From Tieghemiomyces parasiticus (lineage: Eukaryota; Kickxellomycota; Dimargaritomycetes; Dimargaritales; Dimargaritaceae), in contig JANBPT010000618.1 in assembly GCA_027575765.1 (NCBI GenBank), positions 1-28,266 of the forward strand: a stretch of DNA of 28,266 bases. The letters are read 5' to 3'. Numbering within the stretch: position 1 is the first letter of the stretch; each line of letters opens with the position of its first letter. A program made the translations under genes and the position numbers. The notes under the pieces are model-generated. The model was not told where the DNA came from, searched no databases, and saw nothing but the letters and a program-made list of their open reading frames with translations. This document shows positions 1-10,254 of the stretch, one piece after another.

Positions 1-11
1 GCATGAATTAG

Positions 12-34
12 TATATATATATATATATATATAT
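12..34. repeat. (TA)n microsatellite
   Basis: About eleven uninterrupted TA dinucleotides near the left edge. It is simple-sequence DNA with no gene attached. In this window other AT-dinucleotide tracts lie just past stop codons, so it could be 3' flank of an off-window gene, but that is not shown. Confidence 0.95.
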
Positions 35-149
35 GTATAAGCAAGGTGGGGTAGCCCGCGATAGCTGGGTCGGTCGGTATATTAGGGCGACGACCCACGT
101 TGGAGGGCAGGCCAGAATGTCCGCTGGATAGGAAGGAGGCGGAGGGTGG

Positions 150-600
150 ACTCAGGTCGAAATGGAGGACATGGCCAAACAAGGGCGGACGAAAGGAAGA
201 TAAGGGAGAGGAAGGCGGCCATTGAGGGGCAGGGGAAAAAAGAGGCAGCAGCGCGGGACGGGGCAGGAGGGGGGGGGGCGAGTGAGGATAGACGTGAGGG
301 GAAAGTTTAGACACACCACCGTGAGGACTTGACGACACGCGGGTGGGAACTGGCCAATCGCATCGAACCGCCGCCATGTGCTGCAGGCGGGGGAGAAGAA
401 GGCCGTGGCGCCGAGGACAACGAAGACCAAGGGCGTAGTAAAGGAAGGTTGGCAGTGGAGGCGATTCAATGGTTGAGCCAGTTTGGGCGGAAACTCCTTC
501 CAGGCTTCCAATCCCACTCACACCACCCCTCCTCATCGTGCCCTCCTTCTCTGTCCATCCGGGACTTGGGTAATGACCAAAGGCGGGAGGGGGGACGCTG
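150..600 (-). promoter_or_regulatory. CT-rich leader-like tract, probably for a minus-strand gene off the left edge
   Basis: The + strand is strongly purine-rich here (GGAGG, GGGAGAGGAAGG and a run of ten G at 269-278), so the minus strand is CT-rich. The same asymmetry, CT-rich in gene sense, precedes the start codons of the DBF4, lipase, J-domain and NRPS-like ORFs in this window. A CCAAT motif sits at 354-358. I infer a leader/promoter for a minus-strand gene starting left of position 1. The 121-codon minus ORF inside it is low-complexity and looks like a by-product of the base bias. Confidence 0.3.
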
Positions 601-1525
601 TCTAAAATATACAATATAGAAATTGAAGCCCAGCCAGGGTCACATCAGCAGTAAAAAGAACCGGTGGGGCGGTCGGCAACGGGCGGGCCTTCCTCGGACG
701 ATCCACAAGACGTGGAGGGTCCTGAGGTCCGAACTGGTGTACCCATGGACGCAGCTGAAAACAATGCAAGGCGGATGATTAAATGTGGCTTGACGGTGTG
801 GCTCTGCCTTAGCCAGCATCACACTTTTAGCAGCCTGTGGTACTGAGGCTAACCGGGAAGCAGTTCAAAACAGTTGAAATGCGACACAGTCCAGCCCTTC
901 ATTGCGAAACTCTGATCAGGAATACACACACACACACATATACACCCTCTCTCTCCCTTCTGCTTGCAGCGCCCAAGTATATTGCGACATGGGTGGTAGT
1001 TGGCGTAGGATAACCTTAGAATAACACGGTAAAGCCTATCCAGCAGGCGTCGGGTGTCGGTTATTTTTAGCGAACACCAATGTATTATACCACAAAGTAA
1101 GGATTGGGTCTGGGCAGTGGTCAGCCAAGTGCACAGGAATATGGAGCCCAGATGGAGGAAGACTGGAGGTGAGGGGAGGGTGGTGAAAGGTAGAAACTGG
1201 AGACATAGGGAACGTTGCGTCGACAGCTTCAGATACAGCGGCAGTCAAGCATCAATAATAAGCACAGTACAATTAGGGGCCGAAAGATACGATGGGTGCG
1301 GAGAGGAGGAGGGGACGGCAGGCCCGGCCAACGGGTCCACCGCTGCGCCCGATCCCATCCTTTGCAAACAAGCCTCCGTGGGTTTAATCGCGGCCGAGTA
1401 AGACTTGTGGAAAGTGAACGAACAAACCTTGCGAAGAATCATCAGTACAAGGGTTTATGAAGTGAACGATACTTGGACATTACTGCTCAGGCACCCCTCT
1501 TCCATGGAGTGGAGGGATCATGGGT
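601..1525. other. Intergenic stretch without recognisable gene
   Basis: Only short overlapping ORFs in several frames are present, with no recognisable domain. An (AC)n microsatellite lies at 924-938. Purine-rich + strand patches continue at about 1140-1330. Nothing else is supported. Confidence 0.6.
924..938. repeat. (AC)n microsatellite
   Basis: Seven AC dinucleotides followed by ATATACAC. It is simple-sequence DNA in an intergenic region. Confidence 0.9.
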
Positions 1526-1527
1526 GA

Positions 1528-1560
1528 TATATATATATATATTTTATTATTATTATTTTG
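1528..1560 (-). terminator. AT-rich 3' end with AATAAA-type polyadenylation signal for DBF4-like gene
   Basis: On the minus strand, 18-23 nt past the DBF4 stop codon, an AATAAA hexamer (complement of 1543-1548) lies in a run of ATA/AAT trinucleotides. It is followed by an alternating AT tract at about 1528-1541. This fits a fungal polyadenylation region. The cleavage site cannot be placed. Confidence 0.6.
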
Positions 1561-1565
1561 TTGGC

Positions 1566-4319
1566 CTAACTCCGGCGACACGACAGCCGCAGCTGCACGA
1601 GCAGCGGGGGCATCCCGAGCGCCACGGCGGCGTCCGCAATGGTGCGAGCCCGGTGATTCCCAGGCACGTCCGGAAGAAGATCCTCCCCCTTCACCTCGGC
1701 TGCTGGTGGCGGCTGGGGTCGGTGGGGACGAGCCACGTTGGAGAGAAGCATGTCCAGTTCAGTATAGTTAACAGGGTTGCGGGCGAAGGTCTGGTGGGCA
1801 GTGGTCTTCACGTGGGCGTAGAGGTCCTCGTATTTCGCGTGGCAGTTCTCACAGTAACCAGGTTTCTTGGCCGGTGCGGAGGCATGGACCCGGCGACGGT
1901 GCGTGGTAAGTTTGGCCATTTGATCCGCAGTGCGGGGAGTCCGGTGGAGCACGGAGGACTGAGCTGCTACTGCTGCTGCTGCCGCCGCCGCCGTCGTAGC
2001 TACTGAGGTAGCGGTGATCGTCGTGGCGGTGGACGCTGTGGTCGAGTTGGACGTAAGGGCCGGTGAAGGCAGACCCGTAGGTCCGTTGTTGGTCCTCCGG
2101 GGCGCTACGGTCCAGGGCGCAGCTGTGGTGGTAGTGGTGGTGGATACGAGATGTGGATTGGCTGACGTCGGCATTCCTCTCGCGTTCCAAGGCACGGTAG
2201 TTCCCGTTATTTTAGCTGGGGTGAGCGACGACGGTGACGGCGACGGCGGTGGTGGGGGGAGCCCTGAACTAGTCGCCGGGGTGGTTCCTCCGCCCTGGGT
2301 GGGTCCATTAGATAGCACGGCGGAGACGGCGCGCTTGGCCAAGTGTTCCAGCGGCTGGTATGACAAACCCTTACTGGTGGTGCCCGCGGCGTAGTGAGTA
2401 GCGTGGGCCAAGGGACTATTGCAGCCTAGATGAGACGGGTAGGGTTGGGCTGATGACAGGCCGACAGGTTTACCTGCCGGACTGTGGTTGAATCCGGACC
2501 AGTGGGCCGAGAGACCCGGAGTGCCCCCGCGGACCAATCCAGAATCTGGGAAGGTCAATTGCGAGTTTTGGGAGTGCAGCTGGAAGAGTCGCGATGAGTT
2601 GGACTGGGCGCCGGCGGGCAGGAGGGACATGGCCACCGACTGTAGCGAGTCGAAGTTGCTGTTGGGTTGAGATTCCTGGCCCAGGCCGGAGGCGAGCGAC
2701 GGTCCGGGAAACAGGTTGACCCGGGCGGTCGTGCGCAGTGGGTCTGGGGTAGGGGCTGGTGGAACCCCGTCAACCTGCCGCGAGGCCATGGCTGGAGAGC
2801 CGCCAGGGGTCGTGTGGCCGTTCTGGCCCAGGGTCAGTTTGATCTTTTTGGGTAACGGGGAGTCCGGAGGTAAAGTCCGTTTAAGGTTTTGAGCTGAGAC
2901 GGCCGGCCGCACCGGGGTGTGTTCCACAACTGCGCCGCTTGGCTCGGTGGGCGGGCGGGAGGTGGTGGTGGTCTTGTAGGTGGCGGTAGCGGTTGGGTTC
3001 GCGGTATCGCGACCGTCTTTTACCGCGGTTCCGGCTTTTACGGCAAGTTTGGCGTGGATTGCTGGGTCGTCGCACCGTACGAACGGACACTGCCCGGGTG
3101 GTACGACGTAGAGCTTAGGCCAGGTCGAGTGAGTACCTTCCTTCGCCAAGGCATACTCGCGCATGATGATGGGCCGATGGACGCTGGTCACGTCCTCCAC
3201 CAGCACGTAGATCTGTTTAAAATAGTGTACATCGGCACGGGTCCCGCTCGAATCGGTCCCTACTACCCCGGGGTTGGCGGGCCCGGTGGACCCGCGGCCA
3301 TGACTCGGGGCGGTCTGCTGGACCTGCGAGACACCGAACACTCGTTCCCGCTGGAGGGCGTCGACCAACCGCCGCGGGACAGCGTCATGCTTGCGAGGCT
3401 CGCTAACGAAACCCGGCAGGTGGCGCAGGAGCCGGTTGACCAGTTTATCTAGGGTCCAGATACGCATGCCCCATCCGCGGGCCAGCCGAATAATGTCGTC
3501 CTTGGCTGACTCACGGCGCGGGTCGGGACCACCCGTCAGGTCCTGCTCGGCCCGGCCGGAGTGGCCGCCGGGTGTCCGTAGGGGGGCGAGCGAGGGTTGG
3601 GAACTTTGCGATGGAGGTTGAGAGGATGCGATGGCAGTAGGTCCGACTTGTTCCTGAGCGAGGAGGGGTGCAAGGCTGTCCGGGACAACCACGTGGGTTA
3701 CCTTGGCCGAAAAGAACGGCTCTACGGTCTACAATGACGGCGCGGAGGGCACATGTATGGGTCAGGTGATAAGAACATGGCCATAGCACAACCAGTGGAT
3801 AGGGCGCCCAAGTTAGTAAAGCTGCATTCCAAAGCGGAAGAGGATCCACAGTACGTGGTAGCGCTACTGGTATTTTCGGGGAAAGACCGGACCCTGTGCA
3901 TACCAATCCGTTCAGGCGGGGATTGTAAATATGCTAGTATCCCCCCCCCTCCGCCCGGGCTAGTCCGTGACCCCCTTCCACTGACCACAGCGTGCCTAGT
4001 GGACATAGCAGGGGCAAGGCGTGTAGAAGGGGGGGAGGAGGCAACAGGCCGATGCTTCCCTGCAACACCGAAGATATGTACTTACCCCGCTAAGCGCGCG
4101 TATCTGCTGGATGATTGGTCGTAGCATGAGTTGGTCTAGGCTGTCAAAGTAGAATACTAATTTGGGAAACGCCAGCTGGTAGGCCTTGAGCAGGTCAACC
4201 TGATCACCCCGGACCAGGCGGGTCGCCCGGGTGCTGCGTGTCGCAGCCGGCACCGGTGGCGGAGGTGGTGGGGCTGCCTGCCGCGCGCCTTGACGACGGG
4301 CGCTCAGCGTCAGGTCCAT
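1566..4319 (-). CDS. DBF4: DBF4/Dfp1-family regulatory subunit of the Cdc7 (DDK) kinase, two exons
   Basis: Exon 1 is 4319-4086 and exon 2 is 3728-1566, giving 798 residues. The family activates Cdc7 kinase, which phosphorylates the MCM helicase to fire replication origins in the nucleus. All three family motifs are visible. The N/BRCT-like region starts with FYFDSLD in exon 1, runs across the splice into VEPFFSAKVTHVVV (about residues 80-93), and includes GMRIWTLDKL near 165. Motif M (about 247-295) contains YVLVEDV, RPIIMREY and WPKLYVV. The C-terminal DBF zinc finger has C704, C707, H717 and H723 in the order CCHH. Between M and C lies about 400 residues of Pro/Ser/Thr-rich, poly-Ala-containing, probably disordered sequence. 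The start is the first ATG of the exon-1 frame; a GTG 21 nt upstream was not used. Length fits the family (roughly 550-800). It reads away from the RIX7-like gene upstream. Identification is secure; the exact N-terminus is less so. Confidence 0.92.
3729..4085 (-). other. Intron of the DBF4-like gene (357 nt, phase 0)
   Basis: On the minus strand, exon 1 ends AGCGGG, followed by donor GTAAGTA at 4085. The acceptor is ATTGTAG ending at 3729, with a CCTGAC branch-like sequence 33 nt before it. Splicing joins ...IRALSG to TVEPFFSAKVTHVVV in frame and restores a continuous BRCT-like motif. An in-frame TAG immediately before exon 2 rules out simple read-through. Confidence 0.85.
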
Positions 4320-4700
4320 ACGTGCGAAAAGCGGGTCCACGAGGGTGTCGGCGGGGAAGGGGGGAGGAGAGGCTGGTGAGCTGAGTGGGTTGAGGCGGCA
4401 GACTTAATGTCGACGATTCGTTTATCCGCAGGCTACACAGACGGGTGGGAGAGGGTTGCAGACGGTGGGAGAAGGAGGGCGGGGGTGTAAGGATCCAGCT
4501 GCAACGAGGGAGGGAGTGGTATGCAATGTCCAGACGAAGTGCACGGTAGCGATGTGGAGGAGGAGTAAGAGAGGGGGGAGGTGGACGGGGTCAGTTGTTG
4601 TGTCGACACGAATGGTGCAAGTTGGCACGGGAGGGGAGGCTCTACTATAGAAGAGTAGGGGTAATGTGGTAAAATCCCAAGTGTCAAGCGTAGGCTGTGC
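4320..4700 (-). promoter_or_regulatory. Pyrimidine-rich leader upstream of DBF4-like gene
   Basis: In gene sense the 400 nt before the start codon are strongly CT-rich (the + strand reads GGGGAAGGGGGGAGGAGAGG and similar). No clear TATA box is seen. Such tracts are common around fungal transcription starts. The short ORFs here are products of the composition. Confidence 0.5.
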
Positions 4701-4779
4701 CCCTGGACGGCCTAGCGGCTGGAGAGACGGCTCGCGAATAGAGCAGAAACAACAGGTCAGGCGGCGCAATGTGCGAAGG

Positions 4780-4940
4780 CCAATCGTGGGGGACCCGACA
4801 GTTACCAGTGAGGCATGGCCAATTGTCGCGGGGACCAATTCTACCAAACCCAATGTCCAACATGCGCCTCGCCCGTTCGAGGTTGCTTACATTTATTTTA
4901 CACAATATCGAAATTGGGCTGACGGTGTGTGCTGGCCAAT
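4780..4940. promoter_or_regulatory. Cluster of five CCAAT motifs
   Basis: CCAAT occurs on the + strand at 4780-4784, 4819-4823, 4835-4839, 4850-4854 and 4936-4940, three of them within GGCCAAT. They lie about 460-620 nt upstream of the DBF4 start. CCAAT is the core of the fungal HAP/NF-Y binding site. A regulatory role is inferred from clustering and position only. Confidence 0.45.
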
Positions 4941-5040
4941 GGCGACGCTCGGAGCTCAGGCGTACGAAGGGGAGGGGGAATGTGTGCACATGGACTACCT
5001 GACCCATTCACGGAATCGCACATCTTTTTCCACCCCTGTG

Positions 5041-6183
5041 CGCTAGATTGGACTGGCTTGTCTAGTGAGGCGTAACGTGCCAAGTGAGGGCAGCCACAAA
5101 GGCCCTGAGAACTATGTATACGACGATGACCAAAAGTTAGCTACCAGTAAGGGATACACTATAAGCGTTGAGCCATCATACGGCAGTTTGCACCGTATAC
5201 CTACTGCATAGATCAAGCAGCGATCGCAGACGGACTCGAGGACCACATAATTGTAATCAACGAACAGCGTTTTACGCTCGATGTTTTTTACAAGATAGGT
5301 GTAGTACGGTACGCTGGATTATAGAACCAACCCTGAGAGGTTCGTGGCGTGCGAGTAATTATTGTCAAGCTCGCAGTTATATCACAACAGTTCCCAAGAT
5401 ATTTTAACCGCCTTTGTACACTACCCAATGGCTTCCGTGCCCATTCGCCAAGACACGCCTGGGAGTTGTTATAAGCTACAATATACATGGGAGACTGAGC
5501 AATGAGGTAGGCTTTTGATTCGGACGCTCGTAGGTTAGCGGGGGCCCATCCTCTAGTAAGATCTAGAGAGTGCTCCGATCAAGCTGCCCAGCGTTGTTTG
5601 GTTGGGAAGTCAACACCGAAGAAATCGTAACCTGTACAAAGGTGATCCAGCATCATTTAGATGATGGCAGAATCAATTACCGTTAAGTAAAGCGAAGGAA
5701 CCAATTCGGTACGAATATCCGTGATTCTGCGGCTCCGGGTAGGATATACACAATCGGAATTTTACCTTGTATGGTACCCTTGGCCAATGTGGACTTGGTT
5801 AAATACTAGGCTTCGGACTTTGGGCCCAGCAGGGAGGTAAGAGTTTAAACACTAGTGGGACGAAATACACCACTTCCATCATGACTTGACCCAAACGACC
5901 CGTCTTGGGAGGAAACGGCCAGACCCACTGTACAGGGGGGGAGGGGGGGCTCAACCTGAGCCCTGTGGAGCATCCTTGGAAATAGGCAAAACCTTGAGCC
6001 AGTGTCCAAATAATAGAGGAGGATGTTGCGTGTAAAGGCTAGAATGGGAACGAACAGCTTCTCAGTAAACAATATATTTATATATAGAACCTATATGGTG
6101 AATGCAGATTTGTTTATCAGGGGATCGACCAGTCAGCGATTTGAAATATATCGAATTGTAACCGACACAGATAGGTAAGGGGT
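5041..6183. other. Intergenic region without recognisable gene
   Basis: Base composition is even, ORFs are short and unrelated to any family I know, and no repeat stands out. The last ~120 nt before 6184 are AT-rich (ATATATTTATATATAG at about 6070-6086) and probably hold the 3' end of the RIX7-like transcript, although no exact AATAAA is seen on the minus strand. Confidence 0.6.
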
Positions 6184-8723
6184 CTAGTTGGCCAGACCGA
6201 ATTTGGTTCGTAGACGTTGATAGTTAGCCCGGTCGACCTTGGACACGCTGGGCGCGATTTTGCCGAAGGCCGTTTCGAAATGGGCCTGGGTAATTAGGAT
6301 ATTGGCCGGATCGCTGCGCTTAAAGTCCAGAACCGCGGAGGACGCCCCGGCCGAACTGGCCTTACCCGCCACGACGGTTGGCACCAGGATAGCCTCGCGC
6401 AGCGCGGCCACGGCAGCCTCACGGACCAGGGAGGCCAGATCGGCACCGCTAAGGCCGTCGCACGCCGAATGATTGGCTACTACCTCGAGGCTGACCTCGG
6501 TCGGGTGTAGCGGGGTCTTGCGGGTGAGGGTCCGAAGAATTTCAAGGCGCTCCCCTGCCGTAGGTAGTTCGACGTACAAAAGTTTATCGAGCCGGCCAGG
6601 TCGCAGCATGGCCGGGTCGATCATATCGGGCCGGTTGGTGGCGGCGATAATAAACACCTGTTTTCGGGCCTCCATCCCATCCAGTTCGGTTAGCAGGGTA
6701 TTAACTACGCGGGCGCTAGCCTCGGACTGGTTCTCGTCACGGCGGCCACAGAGGGCGTCGAGCTCGTCAAAGAACACCACACAGGGCGAGGACGCGCGGG
6801 CGCGGGCAAAGACCTGTCGGACTGCGCGCTCGCTCTCACCGACGTACTTGTTGAGCAGCTCGGGTCCCTTAACCGAGATGAAATTGGTGTGGCTCTCGTT
6901 GGCCACCGCCTTGGCCAGGAGGGTTTTACCACACCCGGGGGGACCCCAGAGGAGCACCCCGGCTGGCGCGGTGATACCCACGCGGGCAAAGTAGTCCGGG
7001 TGACGGATTGGTTCCACCACCGCCATGCGCAACTCGTCGCGGACCCGCATGAGCGCCCCAATATCTTCCCAGGTCACGTCTGGTACGGTGGCGAATCCTT
7101 CCCGCTTGGACGAAGGCTGAACCTTGCCCAGGGCCTCATCGAAATCGGCGGCCGAGATGGCCAGCGGGGCCAGTTCCTCCTCGGTCAGCGGCTCTGGGTG
7201 CGTACGCAGGAAGTGGGCAATGGAGGAGAGCTGGTCCGTTTCGGACTGGCTGGCTGACGATGCCAGGCGGGCGAGGGCCAGGGCTCCCTCCACCGCGACG
7301 GGCTTCTTAGCTTCTTCCGCCGGGGCCGGTACTAACTCACAGCTATCCTCATCCATGGCAGCTTCAGCAACGTCTTCGACCGCTGGCTGTTCTTTAAGCA
7401 TCTGAAAGATACGCTTGACAGCGATCATACCGGCGGCGCTGGTGAGGGCGTTCAGGTCGGCGCCAACATACCCGGGGGTCTTCTTGGCGAGGTCCTTAAA
7501 GTCGAAATCACCTGCCAATCGCAGCTTCCCGCACTGTACGCGGAGGATACTCTCGCGGGCCCGTTCGTCTGGGACGGTCATGCTGATCTCGCGGTCGAAC
7601 CGTCCGGCACGGCGGAGGGCCGGGTCGAGGGCGTCCGCACGGTTGGTAGCTCCGATAATGAGGACTGGGCGGTTTCCGGTCTTCTCCCAGGCCAGGTCGT
7701 CCAGGCAGGTAAGTAGCTGGGCAACGATACGGCGTTCCATCTCGCGCTGGGCTGTCTCACGCTTAGGGGTGATGGCGTCGATTTCGTCAATGAAGAGCAG
7801 ACACGGCGCCAGGACGCGAGCCTCGGAGAAAACGTCGCGAATCTTCTTTTCCGACTCACCTGACATGCCCGAGACTACGGACGGCGCCGAGATTTGGAGA
7901 AAAGGGACACCCAGCTCGCCGGCGATGGCGTTGGCTAGTAGTGTCTTACCACACCCGGGGGGCCCGTGGAGGAGGATGCCGCGCGGTGGCGGGACACCTG
8001 TGAAGAGGTAGACCTCCGGGTGAAGGAGGGGCATAGCAATGTACTCAAGTACTTCCTCAATGCATGCGTCTACGCCGCCCACATCCGCCAGACGTACCGT
8101 TGTCTCGGTCAGTGCGGTGTTCTTGCGCGTGCCTTCCTCTATGAGAAGTTGCGGTAAAAAGCGGGGTATGGAGATTTCAGTCAGGTTAATGAGAGTTAAG
8201 CAGGACAGACTTTCACGGATCAATCACGAAGGACGGTGTAGTGACCACTTCGTTCCGCAATCGCACCGCACCGTGGCATGGTATGTTGAGAGGACGTAAG
8301 CCAACTGGGCCATTTAGACTTACTTGCGGTCTTTTTCCGTCGCTCAGGGTCTTCGGCATCGTTGGTCCGCTTGCCACGCGTAGCCGATCCGGCCTCGACG
8401 CTCTTAGTATCGGGCTTTTCCGCCGCAGCCTTGTTCTTGGCCGTCACCGGCGCAGGGGCCGGATCCGGTGGAGGCACTTGAAAGAACCTTATACCGGCGC
8501 GGGAGGTACCTGGAGATAGGTAGGCATCGTTCTGGCCGCTAACACCGAACTGGGGGCCGGTGACGGCTGCTACCGGGGCAGAGGGTTCAGCCCCGGCGAT
8601 GACGGCTGGGGATGGAGTCAAATTTTCCGCAACAGTAGAAGGCTCGACGGGCTTGGTGGGCCAGCCCTTCATGAGGGCCTTGTTGAGGGATTTGGCCTTA
8701 CGGGGGCCGCCGTTCGTGGCCAT
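6184..8723 (-). CDS. RIX7: RIX7/NVL-type double AAA ATPase, ribosome biogenesis, two exons
   Basis: Exon 1 is 8723-8324 and exon 2 is 8138-6184, giving 784 residues. Rix7/NVL is a nucleolar hexameric unfoldase that strips assembly factors from pre-60S particles. D1 begins near LADVGG (151-155), with Walker A GPPGCGKT at 192-199, Walker B LLFIDEID around 247-254, and second region of homology ending RRAGRFDRE. D2 begins at WEDIGAL, with Walker A GPPGCGKT near 532-539, Walker B VVFFDELDA near 586-594, and RPGRLDK. Both ATPase sites look intact. HPEVY and the SGMSGESE pore region match NVL rather than Cdc48. Exon 1 encodes a basic, Ala/Pro-rich linker (KAKSLNKALMKGW...RGKR). The conserved N-terminal domain of yeast and human homologues (about 840-856 residues) is not visible. 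The start is the first ATG of the exon-1 frame; an in-frame TTG further upstream is not credible. Confidence 0.95.
8139..8323 (-). other. Intron of the RIX7/NVL-like gene (185 nt, phase 1)
   Basis: The minus-strand donor is GCAA|GTAAGT at 8323. The acceptor is TTCTCATAG ending at 8139, with a CCTGAC branch-like sequence about 42 nt upstream. Splicing forms one Lys codon and joins RRKKTA-K-EGTRKN, just before the D1 ATPase domain. Both flanking exons continue open beyond these points, but only the spliced frame fuses the basic linker to D1. Confidence 0.85.
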
Positions 8724-8928
8724 AGCGATCGGGTAGAGTAAAAGGCGCCGGGGTGCTGGGACTGGCCTAGTGGTTATACTCGGCGAATGGGGGAGGGCAA
8801 TGGCAAACAAGATTAGAGCAGCTTAGGCATGTGGATCAGCGGTATAATGGCATGGATGTGCGGGAAAGAGCGCCGCTAGGTGGCTCATTTGGGAGATTTG
8901 TGCATCAATACTCAATAGACTACAGTTG

Positions 8929-8981
8929 AAAAAAAAAAAAATGTAAAAATTTAAGCCCGAGGTGGCTGGGCGTCGCCCAAT
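8929..8981 (-). promoter_or_regulatory. CCAAT box plus A/T tract upstream of RIX7-like gene
   Basis: CCAATCA begins at 8977 (+ strand orientation), about 254 nt before the RIX7 start codon. A run of 13 A at 8929-8941 reads as poly(T) in gene sense. The lipase gene at 15110 has the same pairing at the same distance. The promoter role is inferred. Confidence 0.4.
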
Positions 8982-10212
8982 CAGATACATAGAGACGCGA
9001 CCGCTGATCGGCCGTTTTCTAAAGCCACAACAGTCGTCTTGATTGTTGTGACTAGCGTATCTCATGATACCACTGCTACCGCGGCCACTAAGTCGTCTTG
9101 TGTGCCCACCCTTCTTACCAAGCCCAAATTACATGCCCGGAGCTGAGCTCTGCAACGCCACAAGATTACTTGCATTTATTATTATTCATATATACATCAT
9201 ATAAAATCACCCCTCACCATGCTCTGGTCCTAACTCCCCGCGATGCGTGCGGCACGGTAGCAGCAGCCTTGTGCGCTTCCTCCCGTCTCAGTAATTATGT
9301 CATAACATTCGCGCATTAGCTCGGCAAATAGGGCCGGGTTACACTAACCACGCTTCGTATGGCTCGGCTTAACTTGCCCGCCCCAACTTCAATAGAAGTC
9401 AGGGCAGAAACTGAACCTATTCTTTACGCAAATTGACCCAAGTCAGTTTGAACGTACGAGGTCAGGCTACCCCCTGACGTAAGTTTTTCCGAAGCCTCCT
9501 CGGAGCACCCGACATACATGGATCCGTGTTAAAAATATATCTCCGGGTAATGTCTGGTACACATACGATGGTCACGACTCCAACGGGTGATGGTATATTC
9601 ACGTATTGTGGTAACCCCTTGCCAAACCTGTCTTCCCTCCTCATAACCCTGACAGGCCTCGGCTATTTTTACGTCGAAACGACTCCTCTTTCCTATAGCC
9701 TGACACGAAGGACTCCCTCATCCATTAGGAAGCTCTGGGCACACGCAGAGAGGTAGGACAAGACTCTCACCTTACCCGCCCTAGCCCGTCGCACAGGCCG
9801 TGTCCTTAGGATATTTTGGTTCCTTCTCCCCAGCCGTAGAGCCCCCCTTTGGCTGAACTGCGACCGCATGGATCCGATTGGGCGATGGTGGGTTCCTGCT
9901 ACGCGGTCCGGACCTACGCCATGACCATCTGTCCAGCCGCTGTTATATTAACCGGCCTTGGGGCCCCTGATAAACCTCGGAAATTAACCCAGCTACCCGC
10001 CTTCCTCCTATAGACCTACGCTGCTTTAGCTCAGTCCTCCCTCATCACCATATATTTTACCCTTCATAAGTGTAAGTCGGCGCTTATCTCTTGGTTCTTA
10101 ACACCCCTCCCGCCCTGTTCACTATCAGCTTAATCACCAAACCAAGCAAAATCTAACATCGTCAAAACCAGTTAACCACGTACTTTGGAAACTGTCTTAT
10201 TGGACCTTTGAC
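8982..10212. other. Divergent intergenic region without recognisable gene
   Basis: It separates the minus-strand RIX7-like gene from the plus-strand secreted-protein gene. Only short ORFs with no family resemblance are present (for example 9098-9319 and 9526-9756). No RNA gene or repeat is recognised. Confidence 0.6.
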
Positions 10213-10220
10213 TTATAAGG
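10213..10220 (+). promoter_or_regulatory. Possible TATA box of the small secreted protein gene
   Basis: TTATAAGG lies 35-42 nt upstream of the ATG at 10255. The motif and spacing are reasonable for a short 5' leader. It is a single weak match. Confidence 0.35.
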
Positions 10221-10254
10221 CTTTACGTTCGCTCATAATAGCCAAATTACCACT

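Noticed and set aside
152..517. 121-codon minus-strand ORF near the left edge
   Set aside because: It is low-complexity and CT-driven with no domain; better explained as leader sequence.
7415..8011. 198-codon plus-strand ORF (and 6473-6994) across the RIX7-like gene
   Set aside because: Both lie opposite the two AAA domains and consist of Arg/Ser-rich sequence typical of antisense frames in GC-rich genes.
10027..10035. TAGCTCAGT resembling a tRNA D-arm
   Set aside because: No matching GGTTCRA T-arm, anticodon stem or acceptor pairing could be found nearby.
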